Shown: positions 1 to 11,310, counted from the first letter of the stretch. The stretch: 64,000 nt of DNA from Lamellibrachia satsuma (GCA_033239005.1 BSQZ01000097.1:1319501-1383500), one strand, 5' to 3'. Notes: generated by a model not told the origin, from the sequence alone. A program made the numbers and translations.

Positions 1-796
1 GATATAATTACGAGTGTTTTCCAATCCGCCGATTTATTTTCGACGTGATCAGACGTACCGTCAATACGAGGCCGTACTCAAAACAATAACAATAACTCAG
101 TAAGTGCTACAGGATATACTGCAGCCTTATAACATGGGCCATGGCGTATGTACTAGGCAAAATTATTCAAGAAAATAATTTGATATTATTTATTGACAGT
201 CATAATAAGTCTCATACTCGTGTTCTAAATGCCTAGAGAGCAAGCAGCAAGCGTAAGGCTAAGCCTGGGGGGGTGTTAGATGCATGGGAGAAACACGACC
301 AAAAGACTGTATAGATTATAGTGCAACAGAAGCCTACTGTTGCTGTTTACATTTCAAATTCTTTATGGAAATATTTAAAATATACAAATACTTTCATTGT
401 GATTAAGTGCAAATGCAGTTACAAAAACTTTTTAAAAGTATTTAAATATTTAAGTAAAATGCATTTCACCCATGCAATGTCTAGCTGGAAAGGAAACTAA
501 CTAAGGCATCGTCATCTACCCAGTTGAACACCGTCAGATTACATGTCTGCTTTCTATAATGACACTTTACAATTTCTGTCTGAATTCTTGTGACTTGACA
601 ATAAGGCAAAATTATATAAAATTAATTTCCTTTATTGATCAAATTAAACCCCACATGTAATAACCGGAAGTTCATAGAGATGTATTAATTACATTTTATT
701 CTAAGTCGACTGATAACACTGTAATGAATATCGTGGGGGGAGGGGGCAACTGTCGGCAACCCACAATAGTATTAGTACAAGCTATACATATGAAGG
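1..796. other. AT-rich stretch without recognisable gene
   Basis: No splice-bounded exon, transposon terminus or RNA gene was recognised. A short G-rich run lies near 735-746. The open frame beginning at 724 runs into the transposon that starts at 805 and has no protein-like composition. Confidence 0.5.
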
Positions 797-804
797 AAGT
801 ATAT

Positions 805-1004
805 CAGGCATGGGGTCAATTCTGTTTTGTCAATTCCAAAAAATCAGTTCTAATTTTGCCTTGCAAAAAATCAATTCCAACTGTTAAAATCCTAGGCTAT
901 AGAAAAATTCAAATCCAATTCGTTTTAACACAGTTTTATTTGTCACGTGTGCACAATCATATTTAATTAGATATGATTAAAAAATTATTCTTCGTTAAAT
1001 GCAT

Positions 1005-1036
<32 letters not shown>

Positions 1037-2986
1037 CAGGTTTGCCATATAAAAACTTTAAAATGGCATCCAGCCATTTCATATGTACTTTCTGCTGCGA
1101 CACCTCTCCTGGATTTTTGCCAACTAAACCAGACATTTTGGACAGCCCTGGACAGTTGGGTCATTAGTCTGAGTTTTGAACAGTTTCCCCTGTTTATATC
1201 AGGTCCAGGTCATTTGCCCCCCTTCCAGACATTTGCCCCTTTGTCACTTGCCCCCCAGACATTAGCCCCTTGCCTTATTCAAAATCTGGACATTTGCCCC
1301 CTGTCCATAGCTTCTGGATTATTTGTAAGTTTTTTTAAGAAATGTTTTTTTAACTTATTTTTTTATTTCTGAACATGAATTCAAGATATATATTATCCTA
1401 ATTGCAATTAATGTTCTTTGTGCAAGATCAGCCAAGTAAATTACTTTATGTAGTTGGAGATGATTCTGTAATCAAAGGATTATCTTTATTGCAATTGTGG
1501 AAGAAGCCAGTGACATTAGGACCTGGACATGTTAGGACAATTGAGGATATTTGAAAGAAGCCATCTCAACAAGGTTTCTTTTGAATTGCATTTACCATGG
1601 AGAGTTGGAGTGACTCCATTTTCCTATAAAACTGGATGCAAAAGCCAGAGTTGTCAGAATTCACTTATAACTTCACCATGGAAATTACTACTAGCATTTG
1701 AGGAGGTCAGAAGCTATGTTTTGAGTGTCATTCCTACACCAAGAAGGGGGACCAACAAGATTACTCTTCATTGGGAGTGAAGCCAGCATCGATCCTGATC
1801 ATGCAAGGGTGCTATGGTCACTGATCTGATCTCCAGATCCAGAATGTGATCAACAAGACTGCCTGCAACCATGATGGTGACACGGCACAGATAGAAGCTG
1901 CCAAGGTCCGTGAGGACCTGAAAACAAAGGCAGCTAATACCAGGGGCACTCCAAACCAGCTGATCTCTGACTCGTTACTGTCCACCACTGTTTGTGGAAG
2001 CATCACCCCAAGAACCCATCTTCCACCACTGATCTGACTATCAATGATACCTGGAAGACAACTGGTGACAAGATCATCTCATACACACTCCAGGGGATAG
2101 GCCATTGCATTAGGCTAAAGTGACTTTGACTTGTCATTGAATGTTATGTTATTGTAGTAATAATGATAAAACTGCAAACTGATTTTCACTTGTCAACTAT
2201 CATAGAAAAATGGGGCAGATGTCCGGGGGGGGGGAGCAAATATACTAGGAGGCGGATTTATATCGCTATCAGTTGTGGTATCATTGATATTTCATCAAAT
2301 TTAATGGAAAGTTTGAGTCTTCAACATCCTAATCTCCAACATGTATTCTCCATGGGGACGTTTTTAATTACTACAAAGGGCAAACCCTACAGCCACATGT
2401 AACAGCATTGTAAAGGTGACCAGTGACATGTTTAGTATGGGAAACTTGTGGGCTGAACATTAGGCTTGGATAAGCAAGGGGCTGCATTCAAGTGGGGCAG
2501 GCTTCCTCTCTCACACAAAGGGAATGAGCAGGCAGGTGCCCTTAATTGGCAATCTCTGTAAATAAACCTTGTACACTGAGAAAGAAAATGAGGCCTGAAT
2601 GGTCTGATTTTGGTTTTACTGTCTGCTACAGTAACTTCGTATTTCTTTTTGATGCAAATGCTTGATTATATTGTTCTTGGTCACAATGTTTCAATACCAG
2701 AGTAGACAGTGTCTATGCTGTAATGTTGACAACTTCCTGGCTGTTACCAGATTCAGGGTGACATGCTAATAGCAGACAAATATGATTTTAAAAGTAATAT
2801 AAGTAAATATAAGGGTAAATATTAACAGTATCAAGTCAATAATTCCAACAAAATCAATTCCAATTCCCAAAAAATAAATTTCGGAAAAATAAATTCAATA
2901 AAAAAAAAATGTTGAAGTCAATTCCAATTCCGGAACTGGAATTGAGGGTCAGTTCCAATTCCGGAATGGAATTGACCACATGCCTG
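805..2986. mobile_element. hAT-like DNA transposon with 8-bp target-site duplication
   Basis: The left end reads CAGGCATGGGGTCAATTC and the right end, reverse-complemented, reads CAGGCATGTGGTCAATTC, so 17 of 18 terminal bases match. The element is flanked by the identical 8-mer AAGTATAT at 797-804 and 2987-2994. An 8-bp duplication and termini starting CAG are hallmarks of the hAT superfamily. Both ends continue into AT-rich subterminal sequence built from repeated CAATTCC-type motifs. No transposase was recognised inside, so the copy looks non-autonomous or decayed. Its interior holds a FLYWCH-like fragment, a (CA)n(TA)n tract at 1009-1039 and a short array of CATTTGCCCC-type motifs at 1210-1300. 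A MULE would be expected to leave a 9-bp duplication, which does not fit. Confidence 0.72.
1803..2000 (+). pseudogene. FLYWCH zinc-finger domain fragment inside the transposon
   Basis: Reading the plus strand, CKGAMVTD is followed after a one-base frame change by NHDGDTAQIEAAKVREDLK and then TPNQLISDSLL. This matches the C-terminal half of FLYWCH domains (Cys, then N-x-H ligands, then the AKVEA..K-R-R-like helix seen in FLYWCH proteins and FLYWCH-bearing transposases). The upstream Cys and Trp residues of the domain are not in frame and no start or splice site was found. It is a broken fragment, either from a transposon protein or captured from a host gene. Confidence 0.5.
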
Positions 2987-3133
2987 AAGTATATTCATGA
3001 CAATATATTGTCTCTGTGTACTACAGCAACAGTCATGAACAGTATAATTGAATTGAAACAAGCTTATGTCTGTGGGGCTTTTGTCCATGCACCATACTAT
3101 CTAGCAGATGCTTTCAGTATAATACCTAATAAT

Positions 3134-3145
3134 TATATATATATT

Positions 3146-3214
<69 letters not shown>
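3134..3214. repeat. (TA)n microsatellite
   Basis: About 80 bp of almost uninterrupted TA dinucleotide. The Tyr/Ile frames across it on both strands are artefacts of the repeat. Confidence 0.95.
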
Positions 3215-3216
<2 letters not shown>

Positions 3217-3775
3217 GTATGTGTTTTGTGCATGCAGCATTTATAAGGTAAAGATGTCACAAGCATAGATCTGCATTTGGTCCAATAACAATATTCATGC
3301 ATTATGTTATCTAAATCGAGTGTCTGATATAAAATAAGGAACCCCATAAAAAGTGTACCTATGGGTCCATATTTTGTTATGGAATTTGGACCCCTTATAG
3401 AATTTTGACCTCCCTGGCCCATTGAAAACAGTGCAATGTTGATTAGATAATATAATGCACTTTGGAGCTAGGATGCTACAATTTTGGTTACATGCGTTTG
3501 GTTATGTTACCAGTGGCATTCGTCAAACTGACCAAACAGATTCATTAAAAACATTAAGAGATCACTGAAAGACCCATTGGTTGAATTAACATGGCTCCAT
3601 AGGGAAAATGCTTTTCCCTGTGGTTGATTACTTTATACATTCTATATGACACTGGCACTCTTATATTCTAAAAATAATATATACAAGAGAAAGTTTCTCA
3701 CATTGTGATTCATTTTTATTATGCAAAAGATGAATTTTTTAAATTTTCAAGTCACTGTATGTGTAATCTTTTCAG

Positions 3776-4099
3776 ATGAAGGATTCACCATTGGTTCGTA
3801 CAAGTACAGGTACTAGTTTTGAAGCATCCAGTGCTACGGGTGATGCCGTCAATCTTTACATTACGGATGTCACCTTTAGTGCCATCACTGCTACTACTGC
3901 TGTGGCACTACATACAACTGATGCTGAAATGCAAATCGATCCGGTAACGATATTTCAAGTGCGACACTTCGCGAATGCTGCTGTAGTCACAGATGACATT
4001 ATTGCACCAATGAACGTTGATCATGACTACTCCTATGTGAAGCTTCCATCAGATTCAGTGAGAATAAAGACATTGGTGCAGATGATGCACACTATGTGA
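3776..4099 (+). CDS. possible terminal exon of an unknown gene (weak)
   Basis: A good acceptor (TGTAATCTTTTCAG) ends at 3775 and an open frame runs from the next base to 4099. The translation is Thr/Ala-rich and ends with VDHDYSYVKLPSDSV. Just past the stop another frame continues as SDITEGDSSSSDTYEKEKK, an acidic serine stretch of a kind often found in real proteins, so the exon may carry a frameshift near 4095. I do not recognise the family. Downstream lie a 50-bp minisatellite (4370-4815) and an AATAAA at 5053, consistent with a 3' UTR. No upstream exon was found, so this may equally be a decayed fragment. Confidence 0.25.
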   Translation: MKDSPLVRTSTGTSFEASSATGDAVNLYITDVTFSAITATTAVALHTTDAEMQIDPVTIFQVRHFANAAVVTDDIIAPMNVDHDYSYVKLPSDSVRIKTLVQMMHTM

Positions 4100-4369
4100 T
4101 AACAGCGACATAACCGAGGGTGACTCAAGCAGCTCCGACACCTATGAGAAAGAGAAGAAGTTTGTCATTCGTGAGAAAAACTTATGTCACTTTTCTGCAC
4201 CTGCCACACACCAAACAGCCATAAACTGTGACACAGGTTGTACTCATGTCTGATCTATCAGCCAAGGTCTTTCGGATACTGGGGTGTCTGTCAGGAAAGT
4301 GTGCTGATTTCTACCCCTGGATGAGTGAAAGGTGAATTGAATATGTCAGGAGTACATTTACTATCAGTC

Positions 4370-4815
4370 AGAATAAGTAGTGTATTGGTGTATATTTAGT
4401 GCCAGTAGTGTATTGGAACAGATGGTTGGTGTGCAAGTACTATCAGTCAGAACAAGTAGTGTATTGATACATATGATTGGTGTACATTTACTGTCAGTAC
4501 AAGTAGTGTATTTGGTAGAGAATGAGACGCTTGGTTTACATTTGCTGTCGGTAGGAACAAGTAGTAGATTCAGTCAGAACAAGTAGTATATTGGATACAC
4601 ATGATTGGTGTACATTTACTGTCAGAACAAGTAGTGAAATGGTGCAGATTCCAGAATGAGATCATTGGTGTACATTTACTGTTGGTAGGAACAAGTAGTA
4701 TATTGGTATGCATGATTGGTGTACGTTTACTGTCAGTCAGAACAAGTAATATTGTTACACATGATTGGTGTACATTTACTGTCCAATCAAAACAAGTAGT
4801 CTATTGCCATTGGTA
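4370..4815. repeat. minisatellite, unit about 50 bp
   Basis: Roughly nine imperfect units sharing GATTGGTGTACATTTACTGT and CAGAACAAGTAGT. The units vary in length (about 42-55 bp). Confidence 0.85.
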
Positions 4816-5052
4816 CAAATAATGATGGTGAAACAGTTAAAATGCCTTGGCTTTATAAAGATTAATTATTTCCTAAGCTAAACTACCAGTATATTTGATA
4901 TGTTGTGGCATAATAATGATGTGTGTAACTGTGATATCCATGTTCCAGTTTGTATTTCCTGGTGGTAGAAGTCACTGTTTTTAGTCAATGTTTAGTCTTG
5001 GTTTCAGTCGTTCTAGTTAGCCTTATTTCTTTGGTAATTGTTTTTCTATGTG

Positions 5053-5058
5053 AATAAA
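5053..5058 (+). terminator. AATAAA poly(A) signal candidate
   Basis: AATAAA in TGTGAATAAACTG, followed by GT/T-rich sequence. It would serve the weak terminal exon at 3776 if that is real. Confidence 0.3.
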
Positions 5059-5572
5059 CTGTTGATATATTTTATGTTGGTCGCAATATAAATGAAATTG
5101 TGTGTAGTGACATGCAAGATGCTGCAGGTAACATTTTTGTTGACAGAAATGGGATATGGATAAGAAGGCATTCACATCATTCAGTTATTAATATTTTAGT
5201 GGGAATTTTTGTAGTTTTCCAGGTTGTTTTTCGACCTGCTGCATACTGTGGGTGCCTCACAATTTGTCTATATCAGACTATCAGTACACTCACCTGTGTC
5301 AGGTCAATCTCCATAGCTAAACTTTCGATCAATTCAATTCGGTTCAGTATAGACATCACAGATCCTTCCCACTTCGCAGGATGGGATTACTTGTGTTGCC
5401 TTTCCTGAGCCTGAAATATAATTTGTCATGGTTAGTTGATAGCACTAATTCCATAATTACCATAATAGTTGCAAAACTGTGAACATTACATACTGTCAGT
5501 AGTTAATTATTGTTATTTAAATGATTACATTGCACCAAACAACAAGGTGTTGTGGTGTGCTACAGAGAGGGG

Positions 5573-5690
5573 TTATTACAAGTACGAATATTAATGTAAT
5601 CATGATTACAGTAATTATTGCAATCACAATTACTAATGTAGTCATGATTACAATCATTATTACAATCACGATTACGGTAACATTTAAGAA
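5573..5690. repeat. short array of palindromic GTAATCATGATTAC-type units
   Basis: About three units of 36-38 bp built from ATCATGATTAC and TAATTATTGCAATCAC motifs, followed by a small (TA)n. Each unit can fold on itself. Confidence 0.7.
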
Positions 5691-5937
5691 TATATATATA
5701 TATTCACATAATGAATTAAATAAACCCTCATGTTATTAATGTCATCAACACAAAATCAAACACAATATTAAAATACAGTCACGGTACACTTCATTAGATT
5801 AGATACAAAATAAAGAGAAAAGCCTGCTTGCATTGCCATTGTAGTTCGGACCTCGCCCTCGGGCTAGGTAAAAGAAATATGCAGAAAAAATATGATTATT
5901 AAAATGGCAATGATTCGATAACAATTGAATTACTGAC

Positions 5938-6194
5938 CTGCTAGCTATAGGGCGAATCAATGAGTCGGCACGCAAATCATGCAATGACAGCAGACCAACA
6001 TCTAGCACCGCTCTGTTTGTGCATATCGACACTACAAAATCATCGTCTTCGCCTTCGTACGGTGATGCAAGCACCAACGCGGTCGGGCACACGGTGCTGC
6101 ATAGCGATAGCCATAGCCATAGCCTAGCCTTAGCCTTAGGCATGGTAGCTTCCTCGGCGCAGCATGATGACTCAACGTAAACGTGCGCAGACAT
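5938..6194 (-). CDS. possible first exon, minus strand (weak)
   Basis: From an ATG at 6194 the minus strand stays open to a good donor, AGCAG|GTCAGTAAT, at 5938/5937. The stretch is CpG-richer than its surroundings and encodes a hydrophobic segment (LWLWLSLCSTVCPTALVLA, residues about 25-43) followed by an acidic patch, compatible with a signal peptide or membrane segment if translation starts at the internal Met near residue 18. No downstream exon was identified between 5.9 kb and the window start, and the protein is not recognised. A chance reading frame is quite possible. Confidence 0.2.
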
Positions 6195-6239
6195 CGGGAC
6201 GCAATTTCCACAGGTTCACCACATCACATTACCTAGTCA

Positions 6240-7260
6240 GGAATCGTTGACAGTCAAAGCGCTGTTGTAATTTTTTTCTGAATCCAACGTCAACAAAGTC
6301 AAAGGCGAAGCCGACCTGGAGTCTCGCACACTCGGTGACATTTTACGACTGTCAACGGTTGTTTCCGTGTGGCCTGTCGAACTAGACTCTTCGTCTGTGG
6401 TTTCCATTTCTCCAAAGATAGACAACTATTACGGAAGTTCAGTAAACCACTAATCGCTAGTAGCAGATCTGGTAAAACTGTCACAAGCGATGCATCCATC
6501 TTGTCAACAAGTAAAAAATAGTTCCGGTATTCCGTTATCGCATATTCTCGTTGGTTAGCGTCTCGTGTGTTCGAGAAGTGTGGCGTTTTCCACGATTTTT
6601 TGCGTGTTTTGTTGTAATTTCTTTAACTTTTTTTATTTGGAACGAACAAAAACGCTATTTTGTTGACGTGTGTAAACACTTGTATATATAACAGAGACCC
6701 ATATCTTTTTTTTCGCTCCAGAATGCCTATTTACGAAATAAATCGCAAAAAATCGAAAATTTACATTGATTAGATATACGCGACTCAAACCACTCGTTTC
6801 GACAACAAGATGGCGATACGCAGTGATGTATTTTGTCGATTTTGGTCTCGAACAAAATCAGTTTTTCAGTTTATCTCATAAATTAGCAGGTATCTGTCAC
6901 CATTAATGCATAGTTAGATAATATATATTTAAATATACGGCATAACACAAAATTGCTTCAGTTCCCCTTTAAGGGGTGACCAATTTACGAGAGTGACCAA
7001 ACAATGCAAGGTAAGTATACTAAAAGACCGGACAACTGAATAAAATCACGCGCGCACGCACGCACGCACGTACGCACGCACGCACGCAAGCCCGCCCGCG
7101 CAAACAAATATGTTACCGCAATGCAAATTGTTTTAGTCCATTTATTAATTAGACACATTTGTTCCTAATTTTTATTTAATAAAAACTTCAATATGTAAAT
7201 ATATGTGACGGCCAAATTTACACAATTATGTACTATATTATACTAACCCTAAGTCCATAA
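6240..7260. other. intergenic; (CGCA)n tract, no gene seen
   Basis: Mostly AT-rich. CAAGATGGCG at 6807, a YY1-like promoter motif, is followed by a 23-codon frame only. An alternating (CGCA)n tract lies at about 7049-7096. Nothing else was recognised. Confidence 0.5.
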
Positions 7261-7265
7261 GCTGC

Positions 7266-7966
7266 TGCTGCCACCATAGGGTGGGGTCCCCACTGTTACT
7301 GTATTAGTGCCATAGGGTGGGGTCCCCCATTGTTGCTGTATTAGTGCCATAGGGTGGGGTCCCCCACTTTTACTGTATTAGTGCCATAGGGTGGGGTCCA
7401 TTGTTGCTGTATTAGTGCCATAGGGTGGGGTCCCCCACTGTTACTGTATTAGTGCCATAGGGTGGGGTCCCCATTGTTGCCCCATAGGGTGGGTCCCCAT
7501 TGTTGCTGTATTAGTGCCTGTATTAGTAGGGTGGGGTCCCCACTGTTACTGTATTGGTGCTATAGGGTGGGGTCCCCCATTGTTACTGTATTAGTGCCAT
7601 AGGGTGGGGTCCCCCATTGTTGCTGTATTAGTGCCATAGGGTGGGGTCCCCCATTGTTGCTGTATTAGTGCCATAGGGTGGGGTCACCCACTGTTACTGT
7701 ATTAGTGACATAGGGTGGGGTCCCCCATTGTTACTGTATTAGGGCCATAGGGTGGGGTCCCCCATTGTTACTGTATTGGTGCTATAGGGTGGGGTCCCCC
7801 ATTGTTACTGTATTAGTGCTATAGGGTGGGGTCCCCCATTGTTGCTGTATTAGTGCCATAGGTGGGGTCACCCACTGTTACTGTATTAGTGACATAGGGT
7901 GGGGTCCCCCATTGTTACTGTATTGGTGCTATAGGGTGGGGTCCCCCATTGTTACTGTATTGGTGC
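7266..7966. repeat. 37-bp minisatellite
   Basis: About 19 imperfect copies of a unit containing CATAGGGTGGGGTCCCC followed by TGTTACTGTATTAG. Copies differ by single substitutions and by one C in the C4/C5 run. A few are truncated. Confidence 0.95.
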
Positions 7967-8039
7967 TATAGGGTGGGTGGGTGGGTGGGTGGGTGGGTGG
8001 GTGGGTGGGTGGGTGGGTGGGTGGGTGGGTGGGTGGGTG
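7967..8039. repeat. (GGGT)n tract, G-quadruplex potential
   Basis: About 18 uninterrupted copies of GGGT on the plus strand, grown from the AGGGTGGG of the last 37-bp unit. Dense GGG runs with one-base loops are a classic intramolecular G-quadruplex sequence. Confidence 0.95.
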
Positions 8040-8349
8040 AGTTATTATGCCACAACGCCACAAATTCCTTGTTAATGTTTTGAAGTGTTACATGGCAATA
8101 AACCGTCTGAATTATTTCAGTTAAATTAACACTTTGGTATATTTTTTTCCCTACATTTGTAAATATGCTTCTGGGCCGGTTTCCTGAAGAAATCCTACAG
8201 TTCGAAGAAACTGATGCGGACGTTTGACGCATATTACGTAAATCTTATCAACGTCTGATGTCTTCATTCGTGTCGCACAACTGGACTAGGATTATAAAGA
8301 TGTTGATCATCATCGCAGTTATTTTCTTATTCGCCTTCGCCCTACTTAG

Positions 8350-8632
8350 TTCTCCTTGTTGATGATGTAAGTACTTGGTTCTCCTTGTTGATGATGTAAG
8401 TAGTTGGTTCTCCTTGTTGATGATGTAAGTACTTGGTTCTCCTTGTTGATGATGTAAGCACTTGGTTCTCCTTGTTGATGATGTAAGTACTTGGTTCTCC
8501 TTGTTGATGATGTAAGTACTTGGTTCTCCTTGTTGATGATGTAAGTACTTGGTTCTCCTTGTTGATGATGTAAGTACTTGGATCTCCTTGTTGATGATGT
8601 AAGTACTTGGTTCTCCTTGTTGATGATACAAG
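8350..8632. repeat. 29-bp minisatellite made from a splice-donor junction
   Basis: Ten nearly identical 29-bp units beginning TTCTCCTTGTTGATGATGTA and ending AGTACTTGG. The first unit is the exon-3 end plus 5' splice site of the GPCR pseudogene. The equivalent place in the sister gene reads TTCTCCTTGTCGGTGAT|GTAAGT at 12530-12552. Every unit except the last therefore carries a consensus donor GAT|GTAAGT. Confidence 0.93.
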
Positions 8633-9409
8633 TACTTTTATTGTCGTTAATAACCAGTCCTTTTCTATTTATCGATTTATTGTAGCAGTTGTTTATTGTT
8701 TTACTGGATGCAGTCCGCAGCGCTACTTGGACAACAAAATGCCCTAAAATACAATATGTGATAATCGTATCTGCCCTTTGTGTACCCAAAGCGATGCTAT
8801 GTCAAGGAATGAATGTCAGCGTCAAGCTTTGGCGAAAATTAAAAAAATGATAGAGGTTAATAAATTATATTGTCAAGTATTGCTCAAAGCGACTATGTAA
8901 AATGGTATTACTTTTCGAATACAATATTTTGTAATCTGACACATGTTTCACACATTTATAACGCATTAGCGTAGTTTGATTCGTATGATTTTCACTTCCA
9001 ACGTTTTTCCTATCAACGTTTTTCCTATCAGTGTTGTGTTTAATTTCCTGTAGAAAATGACCGGCCAGTCCAGCAGCAGGGTTCGCCTTGGTTCACCTGA
9101 TTCTGGCCGTCTTTGTATATCAGATTACATCGGTCTCTACCTCATCTACATCGCTGAGTTCATCGGCATATTCTGCTGTGTCCGCACCTCGACTGTTCAC
9201 CCGTCCACCTCTCTTGACTTGCCAGTGTAGCGAATACGACACTTGCCTCTTATGTGTTAAACTGTTTAAGCCACACGGGGTTTCAGCAGTTGCCGTGACA
9301 CCATCGATGAACGAACGTACAGCAAATAGCATGAACAACTTAAACAACACGGTGTCTCTGTAGCTCGGTGGCTAAATACATTTTATTGACATACATTGAG
9401 AAGTAGTCT

Positions 9410-9655
9410 GTATTTTGGGGAGCGGTGGTCTAGTGGAAAAAGCGCCCGACTGTCGATCGAGAGGACGGTGGTTCGATTCCGCCTACCGAAGCCTGGACAA
9501 TTTAGTTCACCTCACTTTGCCTATGTCTTTCGGGAGAGACGGTAAAACCATTGGTCTCTCTTCCCTGGCATCTATGCCAGGGGAAACAAAATATCACATG
9601 CAGATGGTAAAAGTCGAGGACTCAAAGTGTGGTGTTCTCTATCTCTAACCCTCTT
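9410..9655 (+). mobile_element. tRNA-derived SINE
   Basis: The head at 9418-9490 resembles a tRNA with internal RNA polymerase III promoter boxes: A box GTGGTCTAGTGG and B box GGTTCGATTCC. A tRNA-unrelated body follows (CTTTCGGGAGAGACGGTAAA) and contains the hairpin-forming CCTGGCATCTATGCCAGGGG. No CCA-type acceptor stem closes the tRNA-like part, so it is not a tRNA gene. It splits the 3' flank of the GPCR pseudogene, since GACAAAATGG near 9685 resumes the homology to 13430. Confidence 0.75.
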
Positions 9656-9729
9656 ATTTATAGCTTCCGCGGCCTGAAGTCTGACAAAATGGAGAATCCA
9701 ACAACATGTATTGTGATACGTACAAGGAT

Positions 9730-10150
9730 GAGTAAATGACGAACACGCTTGAAATTATTGACTAAGAAAGAAAATGTGCAGTAAATAAAAGGAAGAACGA
9801 CACTTACAAAAGAATAAATACGCCACCGCATTGATTTGTCATTACTTCCCTCGTCCAACAGCCATCATTTGTCGGTGGTGGTAATGATGATAGCGATGAC
9901 GGTCTTGGTAGTGAGGTTTGTGATTACAAGGACTGTGTACATGGCCAAATATCTCCATTTCATGTGGAATTACCTCATAAAATCAGTCAGTCTGTGACGT
10001 GTTCAAGACTGTCTCCTCCTGCAACAGACACAGCAACTGGCAAGCGCATGACAAGCAGTGATAGGATGCATGCCTTTTTCAACCAGTTGTGTTTTTTTAT
10101 CCAAATAATGTCGTAGACACGGACGGATGCGACGGATATGTTAGGGTCGA
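9730..10150. other. 5' flank of the GPCR gene; nothing else recognised
   Basis: Unique sequence with short GATGATGG-type repeats near 9880-9900. It presumably includes the promoter of the receptor gene. Confidence 0.4.
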
Positions 10151-10159
10151 ACACACTTA

Positions 10160-10167
10160 TGACGTCA
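10160..10167. promoter_or_regulatory. CRE palindrome TGACGTCA upstream of the GPCR start
   Basis: A perfect cAMP-response element 26 bp before the first ATG of the receptor. It may lie in the promoter or 5' UTR. Whether it is used cannot be told from sequence. Confidence 0.35.
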
Positions 10168-10192
10168 TTGTGAGACCACAACGAAAGACACA

Positions 10193-10421
10193 ATGAGTTT
10201 GTCAGACAGCGAGGTAGCATTCATAGCTTTCATCTCGACGTTTCTCATTCTTAGTTTCCTCAGCAACGTGTGCGTTGTGGTAGTCATTATGAAGATCAAG
10301 ACGTTACGAACGGTGACGAATATGTTTCTGACGAACCTTGCTGTCAGCGACATGATACTCGTCTCGTTCATTCTGCCACACAACGTGCACGACATATCAC
10401 ACACGGACTAATACTACGAAT
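10193..10421 (+). CDS. GPCR exon 1: N-terminus, TM1, TM2
   Basis: Starts at ATG 10193 with a short N-tail. TM1 (residues about 10-33) contains LSNVCVV with N1.50, and TM2 contains LTNLAVSDMILVSF with D2.50. The exon ends in phase 1 at donor GAAT|GTAAGT. The in-frame TAA at 10409-10411 is followed by codons for YYE, so the reading frame resumes correctly after the stop, which points to a point lesion rather than a wrong frame. Confidence 0.8.
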
Positions 10422-11310
10422 GTAAGTTGCATGTTACATGTCCAATATTTCTGTGTAGAGTCAAAAACCCGCCAGAATAAAAGCCCAAAAGGCAATGTCC
10501 GAAACAGTCACGGAGTTAAACGGTTCAACACCGATACTGACATAGATTATTAACCTAGCCCAGAAGTTATAATATCAAAACATTTATTAACACTTAAATA
10601 CAAGTTAATTTTTTCCGTAAATTGAAAAATCAGTTAAATTGCATTAATGTCGTTGCCGACGTAGTGCAGATATGTTTCTTGAATATTGACTAATTTTCAA
10701 GGATTATACGGCCGACTTACTATAACCATGCAAACTTGTAATTTTTCAGGTATCCCTTCTTTTGCGAACATGAGACACATAATTTCTTTTGGTTCCACAA
10801 ACAAAGGTCTCAGTTAAATATACCGGTAATAGCAGCCATTTACCGAATACTGTGTGAAACGCGGTCAGATATTGGTCAAAGCTGAGCATCAAACAATTAC
10901 ATTTACTGTCGGAAAGAAGATCTCTGGAGTTTGTATTTCTCATGTGGTTGTTATGTGTTGTCGGGATACCATCCTAAATCATCGACGTCCCTCGCTCTGA
11001 TGATGGCTTTTGTATGTCCTGTTCATGTTCATACTTAAAGATTACGCATCGTTGTTGATATTACTACTATTATCATCATTACCAGTGTTGTTGTTGTTAT
11101 TGTTAACATTATTATTACTATTGTTACAATTAATATTACTGTCACGTTTACTATTATTGTTGTTATTATTATTACTGTGATTTTGTTCTAACATATTATA
11201 TGTTCACGCAGTTGCTGTTGTTGTTCTTTGTGATAATGGTAAAGAAGATGGACGATGTAGGGAGTATTTTTGTTGATTTTGAATTGATATTGTTGTTGTC
11301 GTCGTTGTTG

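Larger units (their letters stand above)
8251..9720 (+). pseudogene. partial upstream copy of the class A GPCR gene
   Basis: Two pieces match the neighbouring receptor gene at 10.2-13.3 kb. Bases 8251-8370 match the end of its exon 3 (TM6: AGGATTATAAAGATGTTGAT is identical) but carry stops and have lost the CWxP-like Trp/Pro. Bases 9054-9215 match exon 4 (TM7), including the acceptor CTGTAG|AAAATGA, again with deletions and frame changes. Intron sequence just before exon 4 and 3'-flanking sequence up to about 9720 also match. Exons 1-2 and most of exon 3 are missing, replaced by the 37-bp array. A SINE has inserted in the 3' flank. This is a tandem gene duplicate that has decayed. Confidence 0.8.

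Noticed and set aside
7967..8039. Telomeric repeat
   Set aside because: The unit is GGGT, not TTAGGG, and it clearly grew out of the neighbouring 37-bp repeat.
7266..8632. CRISPR array
   Set aside because: Units are directly adjacent with no unique spacers, and the genome is animal. They are minisatellites.
9415..9490. Functional tRNA gene
   Set aside because: A and B boxes are present but acceptor-stem pairing is not, and a SINE body follows directly.
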